Assembly (NCBI RefSeq): GCF_001623075.1
Contig: NZ_LMCF01000016.1
Coordinates: forward strand, 62,001-126,000
Length of the DNA: 64,000 bases
From: Pseudovibrio sp. Ad37
GTDB taxonomy: Bacteria > Pseudomonadota > Alphaproteobacteria > Rhizobiales > Stappiaceae
Direction of reading: 5' to 3'
Numbering within the stretch: the stretch's first letter is position 1; each line of letters begins with the position of its first letter. Below, piece by piece: positions 54,952-63,992 of this stretch. Under the pieces are notes generated by a model, which searched no databases, was not told where the DNA came from, and saw nothing but the letters and a program-made list of their open reading frames with translations. The position numbers were made by a program, and so were the translations under genes.

Positions 54952-55650
54952 CTAATTCTTGAGTTCCCCTAGGATATTATAGAGGAAGCCATCCAGATGA
55001 TCTGTCACAAAATCCACGTGAGGCTCGCTGCCGCTCGAAAGCTCCCAATCTTCGCGGAAAACCTCACGTGTTCCGTCCGGAATAACAAGAACAGTGCGCA
55101 TGCCAAGAGAGTTTGGAACAACCAGATTGCGTGAAAGGTCTTCAAACATGGCTGCTTTTTGCGGAAGAATGCCGTTCTTATCCAAAAAGCGCTGATAGGT
55201 TTCTTCAGCAGGTTTCGGGACTAAATCGGCCTCCATAATCCCGAAGATGTCTTCGAAGTGTTGTGTGATACCCAGACGATTGGCAACAGATTCCGCGTGT
55301 TTTCGCGTTCCGTTTGTCAGGATGTAGCACTTGCCCGGCAGTTGGTTGATCGCATCTGCAAGCTGAGGGTTGGGATCCAGCACAGAGTGATCAATGTCAT
55401 GCACGTATTCAAGAAACTCATCGGGCTCAATGTGATGCTCAAGCATCAAACCACGAAGTGTGGTTCCATACTTTTTGTAATAGGAGATCTGAAGCTCTCT
55501 CGCCTGCTCAACCGGCTTTCCGGTGAGCTTTTGTACAAACTCAGACATCCGCTGATCGATTTGATCAAACAGATTTGAATGGTGAGGGTAGAGAGTATTA
55601 TCCAGATCGAAAACCCAGCTTTCAACGCTGGCAAATGGGGAATTGGTCAT
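54952..55650 (-). CDS. Pyrimidine 5'-nucleotidase-like HAD hydrolase
   Basis: A 232-residue HAD enzyme with the SDT1/pyrimidine 5'-nucleotidase form: motif I WVFDLDNTLYPHHSNLF, cap YYKKYGTTLRGLMLEHHIEPDEFLEYVHDIDHS, motif II YILTNGTRKHA, motif III K in DLVPKP and motif IV MFEDLSRNLVVP. Relatives dephosphorylate UMP/CMP. In alphaproteobacteria this gene commonly sits beside argB, as here. An assignment to a specific nucleotide is family-based. Confidence 0.9.
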   Translation of the reverse strand: MTNSPFASVESWVFDLDNTLYPHHSNLFDQIDQRMSEFVQKLTGKPVEQARELQISYYKKYGTTLRGLMLEHHIEPDEFLEYVHDIDHSVLDPNPQLADAINQLPGKCYILTNGTRKHAESVANRLGITQHFEDIFGIMEADLVPKPAEETYQRFLDKNGILPQKAAMFEDLSRNLVVPNSLGMRTVLVIPDGTREVFREDWELSSGSEPHVDFVTDHLDGFLYNILGELKN

Positions 55651-55764
55651 GCTTATCCGTTCAGTTATCAGCTATGCCGATAAGTGTTGTTTGATACCAA
55701 GCAAAACAGGAAAGAATAAGGATAGCAAGAGAGGCGAGCGTCTTTCGCCTCCCTGCATCAGTTA

Positions 55765-56652
55765 TCAAGGTACGATCAGAGTACCAGCACCATGGTCGGT
55801 GAAGAGTTCCAGAAGAACGGCGTGGGCGACTTTTCCGTCAACAATAACAACGCCTTCAACGCCCTGTTCAAGGGCCTCGAGACAGGTCTCAACCTTCGGG
55901 ATCATGCCGCCGGAGATTGTACCATCCTCAATAAGAGCTCGGGCACCTGCGCGGGTCAGTTGCTTGATGAGCTTGCCGTCTTTGTCCAGAACGCCCGGAA
56001 CATCGGTCAGGAACAACAGGCGCTTAGCATTGAGCGAGCCAGCGATGGCTCCGGCAAATGTATCTGCATTGATGTTGTAGGTCGCACCATCACGACCCGG
56101 AGCAACAGGGGCAACAACAGGAATGAGGTCACGCTCAAGGATCAACTCAAGCACCTTGGCGTTCACAGCTTCGGGTTCGCCAACAAATCCAAGATCCAGA
56201 ACCTCTTCGATTTTGGAATCTGGATCACGGTGCTTGCGGTGCAGTTTGCGTGCAGTGACCATGTCGCCGTCTTTGCCGCAAAGGCCAACAGCACGTCCAC
56301 CTTCGCGGTTGATGCTTGCCACAATGCCTTTGTTGATGGAGCCAGCCAGCACCATCTCGACAACCTCAACGGTCGCCTGATCTGTCACACGAAGGCCGCC
56401 TTTAAACTCGCTCTTGATGTTGAGACGATCAAGCATAGAGCCGATCTGAGGACCACCACCGTGGACAACAACCGGATGCACACCAGACTGGCGTAACAGA
56501 GTTATATCTCGGGCAAAAGCACGGGAAAGGGAGTCATCTCCCATGGCATTGCCGCCGTATTTTACAACAACACGTCGGTCATCATAGCGCTGCATATAAG
56601 GGAGAGCTTGGGCAATGACGTGCGCACGATTACTGGATTCCGAGAAACTCAT
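55765..56652 (-). CDS. argB: Acetylglutamate kinase
   Basis: A 295-residue amino acid kinase catalysing the second step of arginine biosynthesis. Motifs: [11 protein letters not shown] (ATP phosphate), [34 protein letters not shown], and [17 protein letters not shown]. The extra N-terminal helix segment ([20 protein letters not shown]) is typical of the arginine-inhibited hexameric type, so feedback control by arginine is likely. The start giving MSFSESSN is preferred to a 14-codon extension. Confidence 0.96.
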   Translation of the reverse strand: MSFSESSNRAHVIAQALPYMQRYDDRRVVVKYGGNAMGDDSLSRAFARDITLLRQSGVHPVVVHGGGPQIGSMLDRLNIKSEFKGGLRVTDQATVEVVEMVLAGSINKGIVASINREGGRAVGLCGKDGDMVTARKLHRKHRDPDSKIEEVLDLGFVGEPEAVNAKVLELILERDLIPVVAPVAPGRDGATYNINADTFAGAIAGSLNAKRLLFLTDVPGVLDKDGKLIKQLTRAGARALIEDGTISGGMIPKVETCLEALEQGVEGVVIVDGKVAHAVLLELFTDHGAGTLIVP

Positions 56653-56798
56653 AGCGATTTGTACACCTGGAGAAGACAAAGGACTGATACGCAAATCACA
56701 CGGACTGCGTGTGAAGTATATAGCCGCATTATGAACACGTCACAAATGTTCAGTCATCCCCACCTGCGTGGATTTACTCAAGTAATCGAGGAAATTGT

Positions 56799-57725
56799 CT
56801 AATGCCTCTCGCGTAAATAATCCGCAAAACCGTCTTCACCCGCTGGGGGGGAGAACAAAAAGCCCTGAGCATTGGTGCAGCCGCTGCTTTCCAGCAACTG
56901 CATCTGCTCTTCCGTCTCAACACCTTCAGCCGTCACTTCCATGTCGAGTAAGTGAGCCAGTTCAATCAGATGGGCGCAAGCGGTGCTGTGAACAGCAGAG
57001 GTTGGCACTCCAGATAGGAAACTGCGGTCGATCTTGATCCGGTCAACAGGGCAGTCCAACAAGTGCTTCATAGAAGCAAAGCCAGTGCCGAAGTCGTCAA
57101 AGGCGACTGAGATGCCCATCTGCTGTAGCTTGCGCATGCTCTTCATGGCATGAGGGGCTTTGTCCAGATCAATCCGTTCTGTGACTTCAAGCTCTAAGAA
57201 ATGCCCGGGTGTGCCAGTGTCCTGTAAAATCTTTTGGATGCGGGAGACGATGTATTGATCAACAAACATCCTGCCGCAAATGTTCACGGAGATCTTGAAA
57301 CTAGGATCAACAAGATTGCCCCATCCACTGCGTGCTTTGCAGGCCTCACGGATAACCCAGTAACCAACGTCCTTGCCAAGGCAGCTGCGGCATAGAGTGG
57401 TGATGAAACGGGAAGGGGGCAGCAAACCGTTCTCAGGATGCTCCCATCTGATCAGAGCCTCAGCCCCGACCAGCTTGCGATCTGTCACACGGACGATTGG
57501 CTGATAATGCAGCACGAACTCATCACGGAGATAGGCAGAGATCAGTGAGCGTTCCAGTGCGGTAGGCCCAAGCTGGCGTGCTTTGTACCACTTCTTCAAA
57601 TTCAGCCCTGCCAACAACAGCGTTGGTAGTGCATGAATGAAACGCCAAACATAGGTCAACGCATTGGTAATGGTATGCTCAGGTACAAGAGCCCAATGGT
57701 GACGGGGGGACGGAGTTGCACACAT
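56799..57725 (-). CDS. EAL domain cyclic-di-GMP phosphodiesterase
   Basis: A 308-residue protein that is almost only an EAL domain (about residues 60-305). Catalytic residues look complete: GAEALIRW, SVNICGR (Asn), LEVTER (Glu), FDDFGTGFAS (two Asp), DRIKIDRSF (Lys), TAEGVET (Glu) and NAQGFLF (Gln). The N-terminus has one hydrophobic stretch (FIHALPTLLLAGLNL) and no GGDEF or sensor domain; it resembles the membrane-proximal end of CSS-type EAL proteins and may be shortened. Located in an otherwise housekeeping cluster between argB and engB. Confidence 0.9.
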   Translation of the reverse strand: MCATPSPRHHWALVPEHTITNALTYVWRFIHALPTLLLAGLNLKKWYKARQLGPTALERSLISAYLRDEFVLHYQPIVRVTDRKLVGAEALIRWEHPENGLLPPSRFITTLCRSCLGKDVGYWVIREACKARSGWGNLVDPSFKISVNICGRMFVDQYIVSRIQKILQDTGTPGHFLELEVTERIDLDKAPHAMKSMRKLQQMGISVAFDDFGTGFASMKHLLDCPVDRIKIDRSFLSGVPTSAVHSTACAHLIELAHLLDMEVTAEGVETEEQMQLLESSGCTNAQGFLFSPPAGEDGFADYLRERH

Positions 57726-58008
57726 ACATCATCCCCTTTGACTGATCTTGGCACTGTGATTGTGATCTTGCTTGTCTTTTCCAGACATTCGACGATCTCC
57801 TCTTCGACGACGGTCTGTCTATATTCGGGGGGTAAATTGACCCAAGGTCAAGAAGAGGTTAAGGCGGGCTGGGGAAAAGGCAGCAAAACGTGAGAACAAG
57901 GGAAATTCTACAAATTGCAGGATGGACAAGGGGTTCTGGATATGTTTGTGCAGCCGCTGTCCGAAAGGGGAAGGCGCAGGGAAATATGAGCCCTGCACCT
58001 GCAATTGA

Positions 58009-58659
58009 TTAGCCGTAACTGACCAGCTGCGCAATCTCTGCGCGCAATTCATCCAGACCGTTGCCTTTTTCTGAAGAGGTGGCAATGACTTCCGGATGTG
58101 CAGCAGGACGTTTCGCGAGTACTTTCAGCGTATCGTCTTTCATGCGCTGCAGTTGCCCTGGCTTCAGTTTATCTGCCTTGGTGAGCACGACCTGATAAGG
58201 CACAGCGGACTTGTCCAGAATCGACATGGCATCAAGATCGTTCTTTTTGATGCCGTGACGTGAGTCGATCAAAGAGAACACACGGCGCAAGGTGCTTCGA
58301 CCACGTAGGTAGTCAAAAATAAGTGATGTCCACGCATCGACCATGCCTTTTGGTGCTTCAGCGTACCCGTAGCCCGGCATATCGACAATCTTGAGGATGG
58401 AGTGCTCTGCTCCAAAGAAGTTCAGCATCTGGGTCCGGCCAGGTGTGTTGGATGTACGAGCCAACGTTTTCTTACCGGTGAGCTTGTTGATCAGGCTGGA
58501 CTTACCAACGTTGGAACGACCGGCAAACGCGATCTCGATACCATCCAGCTCAGGAAGCTGATGCATCTCTTTCACACTGGTAATAAAATCCCAAGGACGC
58601 GCAAACAGAAGGCGTCCCGCCTCCAGTTGTTCTGCTGAATATTCTTTTTCTGAGCTCAT
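58009..58659 (-). CDS. engB: Ribosome biogenesis GTPase YsxC/EngB
   Basis: A 216-residue small GTPase required for large-subunit assembly. G1 is [14 protein letters not shown]2 NTPGRTQ, G3 DMPGYG, G4 LTKADK, G5 ATSSEKGNG. The start giving [15 protein letters not shown] is chosen; seven more codons are open upstream. It follows yidC in the standard alphaproteobacterial order. Confidence 0.95.
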   Translation of the reverse strand: MSSEKEYSAEQLEAGRLLFARPWDFITSVKEMHQLPELDGIEIAFAGRSNVGKSSLINKLTGKKTLARTSNTPGRTQMLNFFGAEHSILKIVDMPGYGYAEAPKGMVDAWTSLIFDYLRGRSTLRRVFSLIDSRHGIKKNDLDAMSILDKSAVPYQVVLTKADKLKPGQLQRMKDDTLKVLAKRPAAHPEVIATSSEKGNGLDELRAEIAQLVSYG

Positions 58660-58770
58660 GCCCTGCCTTTTAACCTGCAATCTCGATTTGGTCGAGTGCT
58701 GTTTTCCAAAGCGCAGCCTTAATGTTTGCTACGGTGAAGCTTCACCACAAAAGGTGTTAACCCCAAACAA

Positions 58771-58796
58771 AAAACGCGACCCTGAGGCCGCGTTTT
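58771..58796 (-). terminator. Terminator after yidC
   Basis: AAAACGCG (58771-58778) pairs with CGCGTTTT (58789-58796); read on -, the A-run at 58766-58774 gives the U-tail. It lies between yidC and engB, so engB may depend on readthrough or its own promoter. Confidence 0.7.
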
Positions 58797-58821
58797 CGAA
58801 GTCTTATTCAAAGAGGAAAGC

Positions 58822-60633
58822 TTACTTGCTTTCTTCCTTAGGCTTGCGCTTGAACATGCTCTTCAAGTTATCAAAGAGCTCAAGTTTCACGCCCTGACGA
58901 CGCATGATGATTCCCTGCTGTGCAACAGAAAGAGTGTTGTTCCATGCCCAGTAGATCACGAGACCAGCTGGGAAGGTTGCCAGCATGAAGGTGAACAGAA
59001 CAGGCATCCAGTTGAAGATCATCTGCTGTGCAGGCTCAGCTGGTGCTGGGTTCATCTTCATCTGCAGGAACATGGTTACACCCATGATCAGAGGCCAGAC
59101 ACCAATCATCAGGAAGCTTGGCGGATCCCATGGGATCAGGCCGAACAGATTGAAGACTGTGGTTGGGTCTGGAGCAGAAAGATCCTGAATCCATCCGAAG
59201 AATGGCGCATGACGCATCTCGATGGTAACGAACAGAACCTTATAGAGCGAGAAGAAGACGGGGATCTGAATGACCATCGGCAAACACCCTGCCAATGGGT
59301 TGATCTTTTCCTTCTTGTACAGCTCCATCATGGCTTGCTGCTGTTTCTGCTTGTCGTCCTTGAACTTCTCGCGGATCTCAGTCATCTGCGGCTGCACGAG
59401 CTTCATTTTACTCATGGAGACGTAGGACTTGTTTGCCAGCGGGAAGAACAGGGCCTTCACAATAACGGTCACAAGCAGGATAGCGACACCGAAGTTGCCA
59501 ACCAGAGAATAGAGCCAGTCAATTGCCCAGAACATCGGCTTGGTCAGGAAGTAGAACCAACCCCAGTCGATCATGAGATCGAAGCTTTCGATGTTGTAGG
59601 ATGCCTGATAGCCTTCGATCAGCTTGGTAACTTTTGCACCTGCATAGAGCAGTGATGAGCTGGTGATTTTAGTGCCATCAGCTATCTGAACCGCGTCACC
59701 AAGATAGTCACTCTGGAAGTTCTGAGTGCGGGCGTTGTAGGAGAAGTTTGGCTGGAACTCAGTGCCCGGAGTTGGGATCAGTGTTGCAGCCCAGTACTTA
59801 TCAGTAAAGCCGAGCCAACCCGTGTTAGCGCGACCTGGGCGAATGCTTCCATCCTCAATCAGGTCAGAATAGTTGATTTCCTGGAGGCCTTCTTCGCCGA
59901 TAACGCCGATAAGACCTTCATGCAGTACGAAGAAGCCAGCGGTTTCTGGCTCGCCGTTACGCGCAATCAAACCATAAGGATAAAGCTGAACGTTCTGGCC
60001 AGTGCTGTTCTGCACTTCCTGGTCAACAGTGAACATGTAGTTCTCGTCGACGGAGAAAGTGCGCTTGAACACCAGCCCTTCGCCATTGTCCCAGCTCAGA
60101 ACGATAGGGGAAGACGGTGTCAGGTTACCAGAAGTCTCTGCAGTCCAGACAGTTTCAGCATTCGGAAGCTTAACCTGTGCACCTGGATCCGCAACCCAAC
60201 CATGCTCAGCGTAGTATGGCTCTGGGCTGCCTTTCGGCGAGAAAAGAACAACAGTTTCACTGTCCTTGGCCTGTGTCTGACGGTAGTCATTCAGGCGAAG
60301 GTCATCCAGCTTCGCGCCTTGCAAATTGACAGAGCCGGAGAGGCTAGGGGTGTCAATGGTCAGGCGAGGAGATGCAGCCAGTGCTTGTGCGCGACTGACG
60401 AATGATTGCGCCGCGGTCCCGCTATCGGTGCCAGGAGCAGCCACTTGACCGGATGCACCTTCAGGCAGTGCAACGGGTGAGCTGGAACCGGCTTGTTGTG
60501 CATCGTCTGCCAGCTGCGCCTGTTGCGCTTCCTGCTGAGCTTCTAACTGTGGTCCGGCAATAAAATATTGCCAGCCCAATAGCACAACCAGCGACATTAC
60601 GATCGCTACGATCATATTGCGATTATCGTTCAT
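58822..60633 (-). CDS. yidC: Membrane protein insertase YidC
   Basis: A 603-residue inner-membrane insertase. An N-terminal helix (MIVAIVMSLVVLLGWQYF), a Gln/Ala-rich linker and the large periplasmic beta domain (to about residue 350) precede the five-helix core with the conserved Arg-bearing cytoplasmic hairpin KLVQPQMTEIREKFKDDKQKQQQAMMELYKKEKINPLAGCLPMVIQIP. The tail is basic (FKRKPKEESK). The start giving MNDNRNM is standard. Lies downstream of rnpA and rpmH. Confidence 0.96.
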   Translation of the reverse strand: MNDNRNMIVAIVMSLVVLLGWQYFIAGPQLEAQQEAQQAQLADDAQQAGSSSPVALPEGASGQVAAPGTDSGTAAQSFVSRAQALAASPRLTIDTPSLSGSVNLQGAKLDDLRLNDYRQTQAKDSETVVLFSPKGSPEPYYAEHGWVADPGAQVKLPNAETVWTAETSGNLTPSSPIVLSWDNGEGLVFKRTFSVDENYMFTVDQEVQNSTGQNVQLYPYGLIARNGEPETAGFFVLHEGLIGVIGEEGLQEINYSDLIEDGSIRPGRANTGWLGFTDKYWAATLIPTPGTEFQPNFSYNARTQNFQSDYLGDAVQIADGTKITSSSLLYAGAKVTKLIEGYQASYNIESFDLMIDWGWFYFLTKPMFWAIDWLYSLVGNFGVAILLVTVIVKALFFPLANKSYVSMSKMKLVQPQMTEIREKFKDDKQKQQQAMMELYKKEKINPLAGCLPMVIQIPVFFSLYKVLFVTIEMRHAPFFGWIQDLSAPDPTTVFNLFGLIPWDPPSFLMIGVWPLIMGVTMFLQMKMNPAPAEPAQQMIFNWMPVLFTFMLATFPAGLVIYWAWNNTLSVAQQGIIMRRQGVKLELFDNLKSMFKRKPKEESK

Positions 60634-60682
60634 CGACTGGATCACTCATTTTCAAAAGGGTGGAATAAATAGTCATCACTGG

Positions 60683-61087
60683 TCAGTTGGCCTCAACTTT
60701 ATCATGCGGAGGTTTAGAATTTGCCAGCGAGTTCGGTTTTGATCGGATAGGGCGAGGTTTACGAGGCTTGAACGCATTTCTTACACTACCTTTGAGGTCT
60801 TTTAGAAGATCGTCGAAAGGTTGCGAAAGTGCAGCTCTCCTGCCAACCAGAACATAGTCGGCGCCTATCTGGGCAATATCCAAATCAAGGGAGGCAACAG
60901 CGGCCCGAAGTCGGCGCTTTATTCGACTGCGCTCAACAGAGTTTCCGGTTTTCTTGGTGACCGTATAACCCATTCGAGGGTCGCCATCATTGCGGGTTTT
61001 AGCCGCTTGAAGCACAAAAGCACGCCGAGCTATCCTTCCGCCTTTTGCGACGGTAAGAAACTCGGAGCGCTTTTTGAGTGTTTTCAT
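60683..61087 (-). CDS. rnpA: Ribonuclease P protein component
   Basis: A 134-residue basic protein of RNase P, which matures tRNA 5' ends. The start giving MKTLKKRSEFLTVAKGGR is family-like; the open frame continues 18 codons upstream. The RNR motif region reads NSVERSRIKRRLRAA where the family consensus is ERNRxKRRLR, so the Asn of R-N-R is replaced by Ser. The C-terminal tail is Pro/Lys-rich. 62 bases after rpmH. Confidence 0.93.
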   Translation of the reverse strand: MKTLKKRSEFLTVAKGGRIARRAFVLQAAKTRNDGDPRMGYTVTKKTGNSVERSRIKRRLRAAVASLDLDIAQIGADYVLVGRRAALSQPFDDLLKDLKGSVRNAFKPRKPRPIRSKPNSLANSKPPHDKVEAN

Positions 61088-61149
61088 GTTTTTGCGGCGG
61101 AACTTTTGTTCAATGGATATGAAGTGAATGCCGCCGCGCAACGTCGCGA

Positions 61150-61284
61150 TTAAGCGCTAAGACGCTTACGGCCTTTAGCACGACGACGTGCCAGAACCTG
61201 GCGGCCATTTTTAGTTGCCATACGTGCCCGGAAGCCGTGGCGACGCTTGCGAACAAGGTTGCTCGGTTGGAAAGTACGCTTCAT
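61150..61284 (-). CDS. rpmH: 50S ribosomal protein L34
   Basis: A 44-residue, highly basic protein read directly from the - strand: it begins [18 protein letters not shown] and ends [12 protein letters not shown], with the invariant [14 protein letters not shown] block. It is complete and of normal length. It heads the rpmH-rnpA-yidC series; a good promoter lies 135 bases upstream. Confidence 0.97.
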   Translation of the reverse strand: MKRTFQPSNLVRKRRHGFRARMATKNGRQVLARRRAKGRKRLSA

Positions 61285-61729
61285 TTTATTACCCTAGCAG
61301 AGCCGTTGGCTCCAACTTAAACGTTAATTTGGATTGTGCGTCTTCTCCCCGAAGTCACCGCGACTTTATTCAAGTTACAGGACTTTGCGCAGGGGATCCG
61401 CACTCCTATTCGTCGGCGCTTATATTAGTGTGCGTGCTTCAAGTCAATAATTGCTATGCCGGAATCTACGATATCCTGACTCTTTATTGCCTCACAGCCT
61501 CGTGTAGAGCTGTTACCCCTCATTCAAAACAGAGTGAAACTACGGGTAACGCACGAACCTGTGATAACACCGGAGGTCTTTCTGATTGTATGAAAATTGT
61601 AAGACATCAATTCACTAGGCGATTGAGCCTGCAAAAAACATAGTAACCTATTCAGTCTAGACTAGGCAAGAACACTGAGGTTTCGGTTCTTTTCAGGTCT
61701 GAACGTTGAAATCATCTAAGGAAAAGCAC
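61285..61729. other. 445-bp gap between rpmH and the TVP38 gene
   Basis: Divergent promoter region. The half nearest rpmH holds its promoter and leader; the rest has no clear gene. I looked for TTATCCACA-type DnaA boxes because rpmH can lie near oriC and saw none. Confidence 0.6.
61419..61447 (-). promoter_or_regulatory. Sigma-70-type promoter of rpmH
   Basis: Read on -, TTGACT (61447-61442), a 17-base spacer, and TATAAG (61424-61419). Box quality and spacing are close to consensus, and it points at rpmH, leaving a leader of roughly 125-130 bases. Confidence 0.65.
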
Positions 61730-62506
61730 ATGGGGATCACGGAACACAATGATAACAAGTCGCCAGCCGAGGGAGCTTTGGGCTTCATCAAACGCTGGGG
61801 ACTACTCTTTGTTATCCTTGCCGTGTCCGCCTATGGCATCTCTCAAGGCTGGCATCAGCAAATCACAATCAGCAACCTGATTAAAAATCAGCAACTGCTT
61901 TCTGGCTATCTGGCCGAGTATCCAATCCTGACCCCGCTGATCTATTTCGTCGTGTACACACTTGCTGTTGCGCTGTCTTTCCCGGGTGCATCCCTGCTCA
62001 CAATTGCAGGCGGCTTTTTGTTCGGATGGTTCTTCGGTGGTTTGCTCACCGTTCTGGCAGCAACAATTGGTGCTTCACTGTTGTTCATCGCTGCAAAAAC
62101 GTCTGTTGGTGCAACGCTCAAAGCAAGAGCAGGACCGTTCCTCGATAAAATGTCAGAAGGTTTCCGTAAAAACGCGTTCAGTTACCTTCTCTTTCTGCGT
62201 CTCACCCCAGTGTTTCCGTTCTGGCTCGTCAACATTGCGCCTGCGTTGTTCCATGTTCCGTTAAGCACATACCTGATCGCAACATTCGTCGGTATCATTC
62301 CAGGCACTTTCGCCTATGCCTTTGTTGGGGCTGGTCTGGATAGCGTGATCCTGGCGCAAGAGCAGGCAAATCCGGGTTGTTCGGCTGCTGGTACATGTGA
62401 AGTGGAGATTTCCGCACTCATCACGCCTGAGCTGATTTGGGCATTTGCGGCGCTAGGTTTGGTAGCGCTCATTCCACCGATTGTTCAGCGTTTTCGCGGC
62501 AAATAA
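61730..62506 (+). CDS. TVP38/TMEM64 (DedA-like) family membrane protein
   Basis: A 258-residue polytopic membrane protein of the VTT/SNARE-associated family. The conserved block is LSFPGASLLTIAGGFLFGWFFGGLLTVLAATIGASLLFIAAK followed by FLLFLRLTPVFPFWLVNIAPALFHVPL, where the Arg and Pro in the re-entrant loops are family hallmarks. The ATG at 61730 has AAGGA upstream. It precedes a flavoprotein reductase by 40 bases; the two are linked in many genomes. Lipid or ion transport is suspected for the family, but the substrate is unknown here. Confidence 0.9.
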   Translation: MGITEHNDNKSPAEGALGFIKRWGLLFVILAVSAYGISQGWHQQITISNLIKNQQLLSGYLAEYPILTPLIYFVVYTLAVALSFPGASLLTIAGGFLFGWFFGGLLTVLAATIGASLLFIAAKTSVGATLKARAGPFLDKMSEGFRKNAFSYLLFLRLTPVFPFWLVNIAPALFHVPLSTYLIATFVGIIPGTFAYAFVGAGLDSVILAQEQANPGCSAAGTCEVEISALITPELIWAFAALGLVALIPPIVQRFRGK

Positions 62507-62546
62507 ATCTCAGACCAGATCAATTTCGAAATGACGGATTTTCTCG

Positions 62547-63992
62547 ATGACAAATAACAATAATGCAAAAACATTGACCCCGGATATCTGTGTTATTGGC
62601 GCTGGCTCGGGCGGCCTCTCAGTCGCAGCAGCAGCAGCAGCCTTTGGCGTGGATGTTGTCCTGATTGAAAAGGGTAAGATGGGTGGTGACTGTCTGAACT
62701 ATGGCTGCGTCCCATCCAAAGCAATTATTGCAGCTGGTAAAGCCGCCGCTACCTTTCGGTCCTCAGAAAAATTTGGCGTTGGCGCTCAAGAGCCTGAGAT
62801 TGATTTCTATAAGGTGAATGATCACGTTCATGATGTGATCGCCACCATAGCTCCACATGACTCTGTTGAGCGCTTCGAAGGTTTGGGTGTGCACGTCATC
62901 CAGGGTGCAGGTGAGTTTACTTCCGCAGATACCGTGAGAGTCGGCGAGCAGATTATTAAAGCACGCCGCTTTGTCATTGCTACGGGCTCCAGCGCTGCGG
63001 TCCCTCCGATCCCTGGTATTGAAAACACACCGTACCTGACAAACGAAAACCTGTTTGAACTGAAAGAGTGCCCTGAGCACTTGATCATTATTGGTGCAGG
63101 GCCAATCGGCATGGAGATGGCACAGGCTCACCGTCGTCTGGGAAGCCGTGTCACAGTCATTGAAGCATTGCGTCCATTAGCAGTGACCGATCCTGCCCAT
63201 GCTACTCAAGTCATCGAGAAGATGGAATCCGAAGGTGTTGAGATTCTTGCAAACACCAAGGTCAACAGCGTTGAACGCACTGACGCTGGCGTAAAAGTCT
63301 CTATCAAAGTTGATGATGAAGCCGAAGGAACCGTTGAAGGCACACATCTGCTGATCGCGGCAGGTCGTGCCCCAAACGTCTCTTCTCTTGGTTTGGAAGC
63401 CGCTGGCATTGAGTATAGCCGCAAAGGCATCAAGGCAGATGACGGGCTACGCACAACAAACCGTAAAGTTTATGCGATCGGTGATGTCGCCGGTGGAGCG
63501 CAGTTTACACATGCCGCAGGAGCGCACGCTTCACTCGTCATTCGCTCAATCCTGTTCCGCATGCCGGTCAATCACAACAACATAACAATGCCTGCGGTGA
63601 CCTATACTGAGCCTGAGATTGGGCAGGTTGGTCTTTCAGAGCAGCAAGCACGCGAACAGCTGGGCGATAAGCTCAAAGTTCTGATAGCAGAGTTCTCCGG
63701 AAATGATAGGGCGCTGGCCGAAGGCAAAGGCAAAGGTCAGGTTAAGCTCCTGACCAACGGAAAAGGGCAGCTTGTTGGTGCGTCCATTGTAGGCCCAGGT
63801 GCTGGTGAGCAGATTGGTCTGTTGGCTCTGATGATCTCTCAAAAGTTGAAGGTCGGTGCTCTCTTGGGCGTGGTCTTCCCGTACCCGACACTAAATGAGG
63901 CAATTCGCAGAGCTGCACTTACGTATTATGCGGATGCCCCTAAAAATCCATGGCTCCGCAGAATTCTGGCGCTTCTGAGAAAGTTCGGATGA
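62547..63992 (+). CDS. Mercuric reductase-like FAD/NAD(P) disulfide oxidoreductase
   Basis: A 481-residue class I pyridine nucleotide-disulfide oxidoreductase. FAD motif CVIGAGSGGLSVA, redox pair GGDCLNYGCVPSK, NAD(P) motif IIGAGPIGMEMA, second FAD motif VYAIGDVAGGAQFTHAA, and C-terminal dimer domain with FPYPTLNEAIRRAA. It lacks the HxHPT motif of dihydrolipoamide dehydrogenase and the C-terminal vicinal Cys pair of true MerA, so it is a MerA-like reductase of unknown substrate. Complete; the gene ends eight bases before the window edge. Confidence 0.92.
   Translation: MTNNNNAKTLTPDICVIGAGSGGLSVAAAAAAFGVDVVLIEKGKMGGDCLNYGCVPSKAIIAAGKAAATFRSSEKFGVGAQEPEIDFYKVNDHVHDVIATIAPHDSVERFEGLGVHVIQGAGEFTSADTVRVGEQIIKARRFVIATGSSAAVPPIPGIENTPYLTNENLFELKECPEHLIIIGAGPIGMEMAQAHRRLGSRVTVIEALRPLAVTDPAHATQVIEKMESEGVEILANTKVNSVERTDAGVKVSIKVDDEAEGTVEGTHLLIAAGRAPNVSSLGLEAAGIEYSRKGIKADDGLRTTNRKVYAIGDVAGGAQFTHAAGAHASLVIRSILFRMPVNHNNITMPAVTYTEPEIGQVGLSEQQAREQLGDKLKVLIAEFSGNDRALAEGKGKGQVKLLTNGKGQLVGASIVGPGAGEQIGLLALMISQKLKVGALLGVVFPYPTLNEAIRRAALTYYADAPKNPWLRRILALLRKFG

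Noticed and set aside
55792-56496. + strand open frame (234 codons) opposite argB
   Set aside because: Antisense of a clear acetylglutamate kinase; no start signals.
61285-61729. Replication origin next to rpmH
   Set aside because: No DnaA-box cluster, dnaA or dnaN nearby; only the rpmH promoter is visible.
62547-63992. Dihydrolipoamide dehydrogenase or true mercuric reductase
   Set aside because: The C-terminal HxHPT motif and the MerA N-terminal metal-binding domain and C-terminal Cys pair are missing, and there are no mer or 2-oxoacid dehydrogenase neighbours.
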